DNA of 11,474 nucleotides from GCA-002282575 sp964519885. GTDB taxonomy: Bacteria; Pseudomonadota; Gammaproteobacteria; Thiomicrospirales; Thiomicrospiraceae. This document shows positions 1 through 6,484 of the stretch, one piece after another. Both the position numbers and the translations under genes were made by a program. How positions within the stretch are numbered: the first letter of the stretch is position 1; each line of letters begins with the position of its first letter. The stretch is from contig CAZFLX010000043.1 of NCBI GenBank assembly GCA_964519885.1, positions 1 to 11,474 of the forward strand, written 5' to 3'. A model generated the notes under the pieces. That model saw only the letters and a list, made by a program, of their open reading frames with translations. It was not told where the DNA came from and searched no databases.

Positions 1-4
1 CAAA

Positions 5-9
5 CTCCT
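5..9 (-). promoter_or_regulatory. Ribosome binding site of a gene starting off the left edge
   Basis: Read on the minus strand, the last bases of the window contain AGGAG followed by TTTG at the edge. This is a good Shine-Dalgarno sequence, so a start codon is expected within a few bases beyond position 1. In Pseudomonas the gene after the matching TPR lipoprotein gene is lolB, the outer-membrane lipoprotein insertion factor, so lolB is the inferred identity. No coding sequence of that gene is visible here. Confidence 0.5.
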
Positions 10-40
10 GGAAATCAAAAAAATTCGATAAGAACCTAGC

Positions 41-69
41 ATTATAGAGATTTATAAAAACAAGGTCAA
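41..69 (-). promoter_or_regulatory. Sigma70 promoter for the gene left of the window
   Basis: On the minus strand the -35 hexamer TTGACC (69-64) is followed by a 17-base spacer and a perfect -10 TATAAT (46-41). The -35 overlaps the stop codon of the TPR lipoprotein gene (68-66). The promoter therefore begins exactly where that gene ends and should drive the next minus-strand gene, inferred to be lolB, independently of the lipoprotein gene. Five of six and six of six consensus bases with optimal spacing make this the best sigma70 match I saw in the window. Confidence 0.7.
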
Positions 70-1874
70 GGCATTAAAGACATTTGCTTAAGAAACTTCA
101 TTAAAGCGACATCGTCACTAAATTGTTTTGCTTCTTGTTTAGCCAGCGCCTTGGCTTTGGCTTCTTGCTTCATGGCTAGCAACACCGCCAAACGATGGCG
201 TAAAATTTCGGCATCGGCTTTAATGTTATAAGCCTTGTCCAATAACGCCAAGGATTGCTCGTACTGCCCTTCCTGATAAGCCAACCAACCTAAGCTGTCT
301 AAAATATAATGTTTATTGGGCGAAATACGATCCGCTTTTTCCAGCAACTGCCGAGCCTCTGGCAATGAACGCCCTTGATCAGCCAAATAAAACCCTAAGG
401 CATTCAGCACGTCGGCATTCTCGGGCGCTAAGGACATGGCTTCGCGAATGTCCTGTTCAAAACCTGCCCCATCACCTAAATCGTATCGAATGTTGGCGCG
501 CTCTTGCCATAAATCAACTATTTGAGGATAAGAAAACAATGCCTTATCCAGCAACGGCAAGGCGGCTTTGGATTTTTTTTGCAACGCCAGTAATTTCACT
601 TGTGCTTGCACCCAGCGCACATACTCTTCATCATTAGCCGATTCAAAAGCGGCCAATAACTTTTCAGCTTCAGCGTAACGTTTTTGCTTACTCAACAACT
701 GGACTCGCCACACTAACGCATCCAACCGATAATTGCCCTGCACCACTTGCTTCCACTGTTCAACAGCGGCTTCGTTCTGTTGCTGAAAGTAGTAGGCTTG
801 ACCCAAATAATAACGCGCCATATCGGATAAGCGACGGTTATCCACCAAGGGTAACAGTAGCTTCTCCGCAGCATCAGCATTACCCAGCTCCAGCTCAATT
901 AATGCCAATGACATAGCAACAGAAGTTAAGCGTGGATTCTGCTCTAATAGTGTTGCGAACTGTGCTTTGGCTTTGGGTAACTGTTGGAGCGTGACATACA
1001 AACGCCCCAACTGCTCAGCCACCACCACATCTTCAGGATGACGCTGAACATAACCCTCTAACCAATCAACTCCTCGCCCATCCGCCAACCGCATCGACAA
1101 AGATGCCAGCATTTGCGCTAATTCGGGCTGATCTGGGTAGGTTTGCAAAGCTTGCATTAATCGGTCGTAAGCTTCAGTCAATCGACTGGCCGATGCTAAA
1201 AACATCACCTGCAAAAACTCTGCATAGGGCGATGGTTGCTCTTGGGCAATACGCGCACTGAAAGCAATCAGGGTGTCTATCGATAAATCATCCTGCACCA
1301 AGGTAGCCGTTGACATATACAGGCTTTTCTCACTGCTGCCTTTCGACATCCCCTGCTGATAAAAAGCCCGCCAAGCCTGCCAGGCTTTTTCAACATCGTT
1401 AGCGCGCAACGCTAAGACGACTTGCACCTGCCAAGACTCGATACGATTGGGATTGAGCTCGGTATTAAGTTGACTGGCTCGACTTAATAAGTCACTATTA
1501 CCCGAACTAGCCGATAAATCATAAGCACGTTGTGATAAACCGGCGTCGCCATAACGCTGCGCTAAATCAATATAAACCTGTGCTGCGCTGGCGGTTTCAC
1601 CACGCAAATACAAAGACTCAGCCGCTAAGACACGATACACCTGATCTGCCGTTAACTTCGTCACGGCAGGCGCTACCGCTGGTGCGCTGACCAATTCATT
1701 ATCTGCAGAAGCTGCTTGTGTCGGTGCATGGGTTTCGATAGCACTACAAGCAGATAACATGGATACCGATAACCATGCCAAGCCAAACTGCCACACCCGA
1801 CTGCGGCGCGTCATCAACGAGATTGTGCGCATAATTCTTGCAAAGCCCACCTTATTTTTGGACAATGAGTCCAT
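66..1874 (-). CDS. TPR-repeat outer-membrane lipoprotein
   Basis: A 602-residue protein with a lipoprotein signal: basic residues (TRRSR, 22-26), a hydrophobic stretch and the lipobox L-S-A-C ending at Cys43. Ser follows the Cys, which fits sorting to the outer membrane. The rest is soluble and built of helical, Ala/Leu-rich repeats. Several match the TPR pattern, for example near residues 285-320, 355-395 and 485-560 (ADVLNALGFYLAD, HYILDSLGWLAYQEG). A TPR lipoprotein divergent from hemA is conserved in Pseudomonas (PA4667 type); its function is not well defined and a scaffold role is only inferred. The start is uncertain. Met1 gives a long n-region, while Met15 (1832) or Met21 (1814) would give a more typical signal peptide; none has a clear ribosome binding site. 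The full open frame is reported. Confidence 0.85.
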   Translation of the reverse strand: MDSLSKNKVGFARIMRTISLMTRRSRVWQFGLAWLSVSMLSACSAIETHAPTQAASADNELVSAPAVAPAVTKLTADQVYRVLAAESLYLRGETASAAQVYIDLAQRYGDAGLSQRAYDLSASSGNSDLLSRASQLNTELNPNRIESWQVQVVLALRANDVEKAWQAWRAFYQQGMSKGSSEKSLYMSTATLVQDDLSIDTLIAFSARIAQEQPSPYAEFLQVMFLASASRLTEAYDRLMQALQTYPDQPELAQMLASLSMRLADGRGVDWLEGYVQRHPEDVVVAEQLGRLYVTLQQLPKAKAQFATLLEQNPRLTSVAMSLALIELELGNADAAEKLLLPLVDNRRLSDMARYYLGQAYYFQQQNEAAVEQWKQVVQGNYRLDALVWRVQLLSKQKRYAEAEKLLAAFESANDEEYVRWVQAQVKLLALQKKSKAALPLLDKALFSYPQIVDLWQERANIRYDLGDGAGFEQDIREAMSLAPENADVLNALGFYLADQGRSLPEARQLLEKADRISPNKHYILDSLGWLAYQEGQYEQSLALLDKAYNIKADAEILRHRLAVLLAMKQEAKAKALAKQEAKQFSDDVALMKFLKQMSLMP

Positions 1875-1889
1875 TAGATTAAGTCATTC

Positions 1890-1918
1890 GTTTTATGTTA
1901 TCATGATAAATCACTCAA
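1890..1918 (-). promoter_or_regulatory. Candidate promoter of the TPR lipoprotein gene
   Basis: On the minus strand TTGAGT (1918-1913), a 17-base spacer and TAAAAC (1895-1890) lie just upstream of the lipoprotein open frame. Each hexamer matches four of six consensus bases. If it is used, the transcript would start only about ten bases before Met1, which is an argument for a downstream start such as Met15 or Met21. The assignment rests on the pattern alone. Confidence 0.35.
1898..1909. repeat. Perfect palindrome between the lipoprotein gene and hemA
   Basis: The 12 bases TTATCATGATAA are perfectly self-complementary. The first eight (TTATCATG) recur at 1927-1934, 29 bases further on. The palindrome lies in the 126-base divergent intergenic region, inside the spacer of the candidate lipoprotein promoter. 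It could be a binding site for a dimeric regulator, but AT-rich palindromes of this size also arise by chance and no specific regulator is recognised. Confidence 0.3.
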
Positions 1919-2000
1919 ATGGCTGTTTATCATGTTGCAAGAATGTTAGCACAATAACCGCTTCGCACGTTAGGGAACTTCAACAAGATCATACTCACCC

Positions 2001-3287
2001 ATGCCCCATACAGCTCTCAACCAAACCTTAACTACGATCGGCATTAACCATCAAACGGCTCCCGTTGATGTGCGCGAACAAGTCGCCTTCCCGCCCGATC
2101 GTCTGATACAAGCGCTGAAATCATTGCGAGAGTCTGGGCTAGCCCAAGGTAGTGCCATCTTATCCACCTGCAATCGCTCCGAAATTTACCTCACTCATCG
2201 ACACCAGGATTTAACGCCGATTCAAAACTGGTTGCATGACTTCTTTCAACTGTCGCATCAATCCTTAACCCCTTACACCTACACTTATATTGGGCGGGAT
2301 GCGGTATTACACATGAATCGCGTTGCAGCGGGACTTAATTCGCTGGTGTTAGGCGAGCCGCAAATTTTAGGCCAAATGAAAGATGCCTACGCCTTTTCGC
2401 GTGAAGCCAACACCCTCAACGGACTGCTCGACCGACTCTTTCAACATGTGTTCAACACTGCTAAATTGGTGCGTACCGAAACGGCTATCGGTAGCAATCC
2501 GGTATCCGTGGCTTTTGCCGCAGTCACCTTAGCCAGGCAAATTTTTGGTGATTTGAAAGCACAAAACGTATTGCTCATTGGGGCTGGGCAAACCATCGAA
2601 CTTGCCGCTCGACACCTGAAAGAACAGGGTGTACAGCAAATTACCATTGCCAACCGCACCCTTGCCAATGCGAGTTTATTGGCACAAGAAGTGAACGGTT
2701 ACGCTATTAACCTAGCCGACATACCGCATCATCTACACGAAGCGGATATTGTTATCTCCTCTACCGCCAGCACCCTGCCTATTTTAGGCAAGGGCGCGGT
2801 CGAAAGCGCACTGAAAAAGCGTCGCAATAAGCCCATGCTACTGGTCGATATTGCTGTTCCTCGAGATATTGAAGCAGAAGTCGCCAAACTCGATAACGTT
2901 TATCTGTACACCGTTGATGATTTGGTGGGTATTGTTGAAGAAAACCGCAAAAACCGTGCGCAAGCGGCACAAGAAGCGGAAGACATTGTTCAACTGAAAA
3001 CCGACCACTTTATGCAACAATGGCGACTCATGTCCGACGCTGCGCCACTTATTCGAGACTATCGTCATTATGCCGAACAGCAACGCGACGATGCCCTAGC
3101 CCACGCACTGCGTGAATTGCACGCCGGTCACGACAGCGAAGCGGTGTTACGCAAACTCGCGCATCAGTTGACCAACAAACTCACGCACACCCCCTGTCTT
3201 GCCATTCGTGAAGCAGGAAATCATGGTGGTGACAATTTACTGCAACAAGCGCGCACACTTTTATTACCCGAGAAATCACCCGCATGA
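2001..3287 (+). CDS. hemA: Glutamyl-tRNA reductase
   Basis: Catalyses the NADPH-dependent reduction of glutamyl-tRNA to glutamate-1-semialdehyde, the first committed step of C5-pathway haem and tetrapyrrole synthesis in the cytosol. The 428 residues are close to the usual ~420. The N-terminal catalytic domain has GINHQTAPV (14-22) and STCNR (55-59) with the nucleophilic Cys57. A GEPQILGQMKDAY block is at 118-130. The NADP-binding domain has the glycine-rich LLIGAGQTIE (191-200) and DIAVPRDIE (283-291). The C-terminal helical dimerisation domain follows from about residue 320. Met1 is the only ATG start available, because an in-frame TAG lies at 1971-1973. The nearest purine-rich stretch, AGGGA at 1972-1976, is too far upstream for a good ribosome binding site, so translation may be weak. 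It overlaps prfA by four bases and forms an operon with it. Confidence 0.96.
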   Translation: MPHTALNQTLTTIGINHQTAPVDVREQVAFPPDRLIQALKSLRESGLAQGSAILSTCNRSEIYLTHRHQDLTPIQNWLHDFFQLSHQSLTPYTYTYIGRDAVLHMNRVAAGLNSLVLGEPQILGQMKDAYAFSREANTLNGLLDRLFQHVFNTAKLVRTETAIGSNPVSVAFAAVTLARQIFGDLKAQNVLLIGAGQTIELAARHLKEQGVQQITIANRTLANASLLAQEVNGYAINLADIPHHLHEADIVISSTASTLPILGKGAVESALKKRRNKPMLLVDIAVPRDIEAEVAKLDNVYLYTVDDLVGIVEENRKNRAQAAQEAEDIVQLKTDHFMQQWRLMSDAAPLIRDYRHYAEQQRDDALAHALRELHAGHDSEAVLRKLAHQLTNKLTHTPCLAIREAGNHGGDNLLQQARTLLLPEKSPA

Positions 3288-4372
3288 AAGACTCCATTCG
3301 CCAACGACTCGAGCAAGCCAGCGAGCGATTGCAGGAGCTTGACCATTTACTGGCCGATCCTGACGTACATAACGACAACAAGCGCTTTCGCAGTCTGACG
3401 AAAGAACATGCGCAACTCACCCCGTTAGTGGAGCAATGGAACGCCTTTCGCCAAGCCGAACAAGACCTCGCCGATGCTTTTGACTGGATTAACAGTGGCG
3501 ATAGTGACCTCAAAGCCATGGCACAAGATGAACTTCCCCAACTTAAAGAGCAGCTAGAAAACTTAGAAAACAGCTTGCGTACATTGCTCATTCCGCAAGA
3601 CCCGAATGATGATGCTAACTTGTTTCTAGAAATTCGAGCTGGTACCGGTGGCGATGAAGCCGCCATTTTTGCAGGTGATTTATTTCGCATGTATTCTCGC
3701 TATGCGGAACGTCAAGGTTGGCGCGTTGAAGTCATTAGCGAACAAGAAGGCGAGCATGGCGGCTACAAAGAAATCATTGCCCGCATAGAAGGCGAAGGTG
3801 CTTTTCGACAACTCAAGTTTGAATCGGGTGCGCATCGCGTGCAACGGGTTCCGACTACCGAAACCCAAGGTCGAGTGCACACCTCAGCAGCAACCGTAGC
3901 CATACTACCCGAGGTCGAAGCTGTGCAAGGGGTGGAGTTACGCACCGAAGACTTAAAAGTCGATACCTACCGTGCCAGTGGTGCGGGTGGACAACACGTT
4001 AACCGTACCGAATCGGCTATCCGCATTACGCACATACCAACCGGGGTGGTGGTTGAATGCCAGGAAGAACGCTCACAACATAAAAACCGTGCCAAAGCCA
4101 TGGCCTTACTGGCATCGCGCATTAATGCGGCACGGGAAGCCAAACAAGCACAAGAAATTTCTGCCGCGCGTAAAAGCTTGGTGGGTAGCGGCGACCGCTC
4201 AGAACGCATTCGCACTTACAATTTCCCCCAAGGCCGTTTAACCGACCACCGCATCAACCTCACGCTTTACCGACTGGATGCCATTGTGCAAGGCGACTTG
4301 GATGACGTCATCACTGCATTACTCAATGAGCATCAAGCAGAGCAACTGAGCGCACTAGAAGCTTCACTGTAA
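3284..4372 (+). CDS. prfA: Peptide chain release factor 1
   Basis: Recognises UAA and UAG in the ribosomal A site and triggers release of the finished protein. The 362 residues match the family (E. coli RF1 has 360). The N-terminal helical domain spans about 1-105. The conserved EIRAGTGGDEA is at 116-126. The codon-recognition tripeptide is P-T-T (190-192) within RVPTTETQGRVHTSA, which fits the RF1 PxT signature and not the SPF of RF2. The catalytic GGQ is at 235-237 in GAGGQHVNRTESA, where the glutamine is normally methylated by PrmC. The start ATG overlaps the hemA stop codon (ATGA, 3284-3287), which suggests translational coupling. In many gammaproteobacteria prmC comes next. Here it does not, so the methyltransferase must be encoded elsewhere. 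Confidence 0.97.
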   Translation: MKDSIRQRLEQASERLQELDHLLADPDVHNDNKRFRSLTKEHAQLTPLVEQWNAFRQAEQDLADAFDWINSGDSDLKAMAQDELPQLKEQLENLENSLRTLLIPQDPNDDANLFLEIRAGTGGDEAAIFAGDLFRMYSRYAERQGWRVEVISEQEGEHGGYKEIIARIEGEGAFRQLKFESGAHRVQRVPTTETQGRVHTSAATVAILPEVEAVQGVELRTEDLKVDTYRASGAGGQHVNRTESAIRITHIPTGVVVECQEERSQHKNRAKAMALLASRINAAREAKQAQEISAARKSLVGSGDRSERIRTYNFPQGRLTDHRINLTLYRLDAIVQGDLDDVITALLNEHQAEQLSALEASL

Positions 4373-4561
4373 ACGCAACAAACGATGACCTGTCCACCAG
4401 GCTATAAAATATCATTATGACCTGAAATAAGTTTTGCTTATCATTAGATAGAAAATTTAAGCTGTTTAATCATCAACTTTCTTCCTAAAATCTGGTTTAA
4501 CTTTTGTTAGCCAAGGCGTCAGTTACTCCTCATCTGGCGTTATGATTTTAGGATAAGCATC
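4373..4561. other. Intergenic region between prfA and the YeeE-like gene
   Basis: This 189-base AT-rich gap has no convincing terminator after prfA: there is only a four-base stem (CCTG/CAGG at 4390-4402) without a T-run. It contains a small inverted repeat, ATAAG and CTTAT separated by five bases (4427-4441), and a possible -35 TTGCTT (4434-4439) with no good -10 partner. A clear Shine-Dalgarno AGGA (4550-4553) lies eight bases before the next ATG. Control of the following genes is expected here, but no particular regulator can be named. Confidence 0.4.
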
Positions 4562-5047
4562 ATGAACGACTCGATCACACCCGCCCTATTCGGGGGTTTT
4601 TTATTAGGACTATTTGTTCTGCTCCATTTTTGGATAACGGGGCGTGCCGTGGGTTGTTCATCGGCGTATGGCAATTTCTGCGCCTACACCTGTAATACAC
4701 CCTTTTTTCATCGAGGCGAGTTTGCCGTGCGCAACCACCCCAGACTCTGGTTATTATTTGGTCTACCCTTAGGTGGCTTTCTACATGTCACCTTGCTGGG
4801 CGATGGTTTTCAGTTCAGCTTCAGCATGGGTATATACGATGCCATTTTACCCAGCACACCTTCAGCAAAAGGGCTGTGGTTATTATTAGCAGGCTTTTTA
4901 TTAGGCTTTGGTGCTCGTTTAGCGGGAGCTTGTACGACCGGTCACGTTTTGGTGGGTGGCGCATTACTCAATCCCATCAGCTTGATGGCCGGAGCGATCT
5001 TCTTCGTTTCAGCACTCATCACCACCCAACTTTTGTTCTTAGGATAA
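4562..5047 (+). CDS. YeeE/YedE-family membrane protein, N-terminal half type
   Basis: A 161-residue integral membrane protein of the sulfur-compound transport family (YeeE/YedE, Sulf_transp), whose best-known member TsuA imports thiosulfate. About four membrane segments can be seen, near residues 8-27, 61-80, 103-122 and 137-160. The diagnostic loop GFGARLAGACTTGH (115-128) carries Cys124. A further cysteine-rich stretch, GCSSAYGNFCAYTC (31-44), adds Cys32, 40 and 44; cysteines in this family pass the sulfur substrate along the pore. At about half the length of TsuA it resembles the split, two-gene members, and the next gene supplies the second half. Shine-Dalgarno AGGA at 4550-4553, spacing eight. 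The substrate (thiosulfate, sulfide or persulfide-related) cannot be decided from sequence. Confidence 0.85.
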   Translation: MNDSITPALFGGFLLGLFVLLHFWITGRAVGCSSAYGNFCAYTCNTPFFHRGEFAVRNHPRLWLLFGLPLGGFLHVTLLGDGFQFSFSMGIYDAILPSTPSAKGLWLLLAGFLLGFGARLAGACTTGHVLVGGALLNPISLMAGAIFFVSALITTQLLFLG

Positions 5048-5051
5048 CACC

Positions 5052-5465
5052 ATGCATGCTCATTTGACCTCTCTTGTACTGGGTACTTTATTTGGTTTTT
5101 TGCTCGCCTTTGCTGGAGCAACCAATTTCAGTTTACATGCCGAACTATTTCTATTTGAAAACCTGTGGCTGCTCTTTGTCATTGGTTCGGCTGTTGTGAC
5201 AGGCATTACCGGTGTTTATTTACTCAAACAGTGGCAACCCAACGCACTATTAACCCACACAAGCATCGACTTTAGCCCTAAAGGCATGACACCCAACTTG
5301 GTGATGGGGGCGGTGCTTTTCGGTATTGGCTGGGGTATGTCAGCGGCTTGTCCGGGTACAGCGCCGACGATGATTGGTGAAGGAAAATTGGAAGGACTGT
5401 TTTTAGTCGCGGGCATTGTGCTGGGCACTGCCTCTTATGGAAAAATAGAACAATCACTGCGATGA
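5052..5465 (+). CDS. DUF6691/YeeE-like membrane protein, second half type
   Basis: A 137-residue membrane protein with about four hydrophobic segments, near 5-23, 36-56, 83-103 and 114-130. Its signature GIGWGMSAACPGTAP (91-105) with Cys100 is the counterpart of the GACTTGH loop in the preceding protein. This type (DUF6691, part of the YeeE/YedE superfamily) is commonly encoded next to a YeeE/YedE partner, and the two presumably form one sulfur-compound channel. The Shine-Dalgarno AGGA (5041-5044) lies within the last codons of the upstream gene, and only four bases separate that gene's stop from this start, so the two are co-transcribed and probably translationally coupled. The TTAGGATAA before this gene also occurs before the upstream partner. 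Assignment to the superfamily is firm; the exact substrate is not. Confidence 0.83.
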   Translation: MHAHLTSLVLGTLFGFLLAFAGATNFSLHAELFLFENLWLLFVIGSAVVTGITGVYLLKQWQPNALLTHTSIDFSPKGMTPNLVMGAVLFGIGWGMSAACPGTAPTMIGEGKLEGLFLVAGIVLGTASYGKIEQSLR

Positions 5466-5502
5466 CCCGATTCCAAGACTCGATAATAGTTCACCTTGTG
5501 AT

Positions 5503-5533
5503 GCTGCCATAACGGATAACCCAGTATGGCAGC
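5503..5533 (+). terminator. Hairpin after the YeeE/DUF6691 pair, possible terminator
   Basis: A perfect nine-base inverted repeat, GCTGCCATA (5503-5511) and TATGGCAGC (5525-5533), encloses a 13-base loop. It lies 38 bases after the stop codon of the DUF6691-like gene. The nearest T-run (5542-5545) is eight bases downstream and only four long, so it is a weak candidate as a Rho-independent terminator. It could instead be an mRNA-stabilising stem or a regulator site. Confidence 0.4.
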
Positions 5534-5608
5534 TGAATGCGTTTTCATTGAAAAAACTAATCGCAACATATAAAAATTCAATGAGCAAAAACCATAATAA
5601 ATTAGGTT

Positions 5609-5638
5609 TTACTGATATGATAGGCTTCCGATTATAAA
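5609..5638 (+). promoter_or_regulatory. Candidate promoter of the DUF4395-like gene
   Basis: TTACTG (5609-5614), an 18-base spacer and TATAAA (5633-5638) lie about 35 bases before the start codon. The -10 is good and the -35 poor. The -10 abuts the palindrome at 5639-5654, so the predicted transcription start falls inside that palindrome. A promoter here means the gene can be expressed separately from the YeeE pair. Confidence 0.4.
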
Positions 5639-5654
5639 TAGACTAATCAGTCTA
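5639..5654. promoter_or_regulatory. Palindromic operator candidate before the DUF4395-like gene
   Basis: A perfect inverted repeat, TAGACT (5639-5644) and AGTCTA (5649-5654), with a four-base spacer AATC. It directly follows the -10 hexamer and ends seven bases before the Shine-Dalgarno GAGGA (5661-5665). This position would block RNA polymerase if a repressor bound. The half-site resembles those of several TetR-family repressors. No regulator gene is present nearby, so the identity is inferred from form and position only. Confidence 0.45.
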
Positions 5655-5672
5655 AAAAATGAGGATCCCAGC

Positions 5673-6422
5673 ATGTCATCCACTCCCTTTTGGTATCAAT
5701 GGTTTCGCGACCCAAAAGAAGAAACCACTTACATTAATGAAACAGCTGTCAGTATTCGTGCCGGCTTTCTCATTGCCATTCCGCTATATATGCTTTACAC
5801 CTTAATTGATGTGGTGTTTGGTCCTAACTGGGTCGTGCCTGAAACCTCAATGATTACAGATACCGGTGATATTGATTTCGATGGTCGCATTATTTATACC
5901 GTCGAAGCCTTGCGACGTACTTACGATTACACCGTGCAAACTTGGGTGTTGTTTTATGCCTTGTTTGAAATGCTCGCTGGTATGTTTGTTACCACATCTC
6001 GTTTGTCTCCCACCATTTGGATTGCCAGTTTTTTAGCGCGTAATAAGCCCGTTTCTTACAAACCACTCAACCCAAAACGTATGGCGTGGACGATTGGTGC
6101 ACTGATGATTATTGCTTGCTTGGTGTTTTTTAATCCCGACAGTTTCGCCCGACTGATGAACGCTTTATTTGGCCTAACCATTGTTACCGACGAACAGGTT
6201 ATGCCGATCTGGATTCCGATGTTGGTATTCTTGTGCTTAGGCTTTATGTGGATGGAAGCGGTGTTGGGCTTTTGTGTCGGCTGTAAACTGCATGCCTTGT
6301 TGGTTAAAGTGGGTATTTTTAAAGAAGAATGCGAAGCCTGCAATAACATCGACTGGGAAGCCATTGCTGCACGTCAAAAGGCCAAGCAAGCTGCCGAACA
6401 AGCGAATCAGACTACGACTTAA
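5673..6422 (+). CDS. DUF4395-like membrane protein with paired cysteines
   Basis: A 249-residue integral membrane protein with about four hydrophobic segments, near 30-50, 90-107, 138-153 and 178-200. The second half resembles DUF4395: KPLNPKRMAWTIGALM (130-145) and, after the last membrane segment, GFCVGCKLH (199-207), where DUF4395 proteins have a conserved Cys-Gly-Cys-type motif. A further CxxC, C-E-A-C (220-223), follows in a charged Ala/Gln/Lys tail. Cysteines spaced like this at the membrane edge suggest redox or sulfur chemistry, but no activity is established for the family. It is longer than typical DUF4395 proteins and has an extra loop at about 51-80. Shine-Dalgarno GAGGA at 5661-5665, spacing seven. 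The neighbouring sulfur-transport pair supports, but does not prove, a role in sulfur metabolism. The domain call is from remembered motifs. Confidence 0.7.
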   Translation: MSSTPFWYQWFRDPKEETTYINETAVSIRAGFLIAIPLYMLYTLIDVVFGPNWVVPETSMITDTGDIDFDGRIIYTVEALRRTYDYTVQTWVLFYALFEMLAGMFVTTSRLSPTIWIASFLARNKPVSYKPLNPKRMAWTIGALMIIACLVFFNPDSFARLMNALFGLTIVTDEQVMPIWIPMLVFLCLGFMWMEAVLGFCVGCKLHALLVKVGIFKEECEACNNIDWEAIAARQKAKQAAEQANQTTT

Positions 6423-6458
6423 ATAACGCCATCAAGCAAACTGCGTCTTACGACATTC

Positions 6459-6484
6459 AATCCCAGCTTAATGCTGGGATTTTT
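6459..6484 (+). terminator. Rho-independent terminator after the DUF4395-like gene
   Basis: A perfect nine-base stem, AATCCCAGC (6459-6467) and GCTGGGATT (6473-6481), with a five-base loop and a T-run (6481-6484), 36 bases after the stop codon. It clearly serves the plus strand. The converging olsA gene ends inside it: its TAA stop (6470-6468) is in the loop and its last codons form one arm. On the minus strand no T-run follows, so it is a poorer terminator in that direction. Confidence 0.8.

Noticed and set aside
3181..3690. A 169-codon minus-strand open frame opposite hemA and prfA
   Set aside because: It is Ser/Arg/Cys-rich with no domain resemblance, and lies opposite two strongly conserved genes; it is a shadow of their codon use.
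3851..3859. P-T-T in place of P-A-T in the RF1 codon-recognition motif
   Set aside because: The signature is PxT and the middle residue varies among RF1 proteins, so stop-codon specificity is probably unchanged.
4427..4441. ATAAG-N5-CTTAT inverted repeat before the YeeE-like gene
   Set aside because: Only five bases per arm in an AT-rich region, with no clear promoter beside it; not enough to call an operator.
5041..5052. The YeeE-like and DUF6691-like genes as one gene broken by a stop codon
   Set aside because: The second gene has its own Shine-Dalgarno and ATG at normal spacing, and two-gene forms of this transporter family are common.
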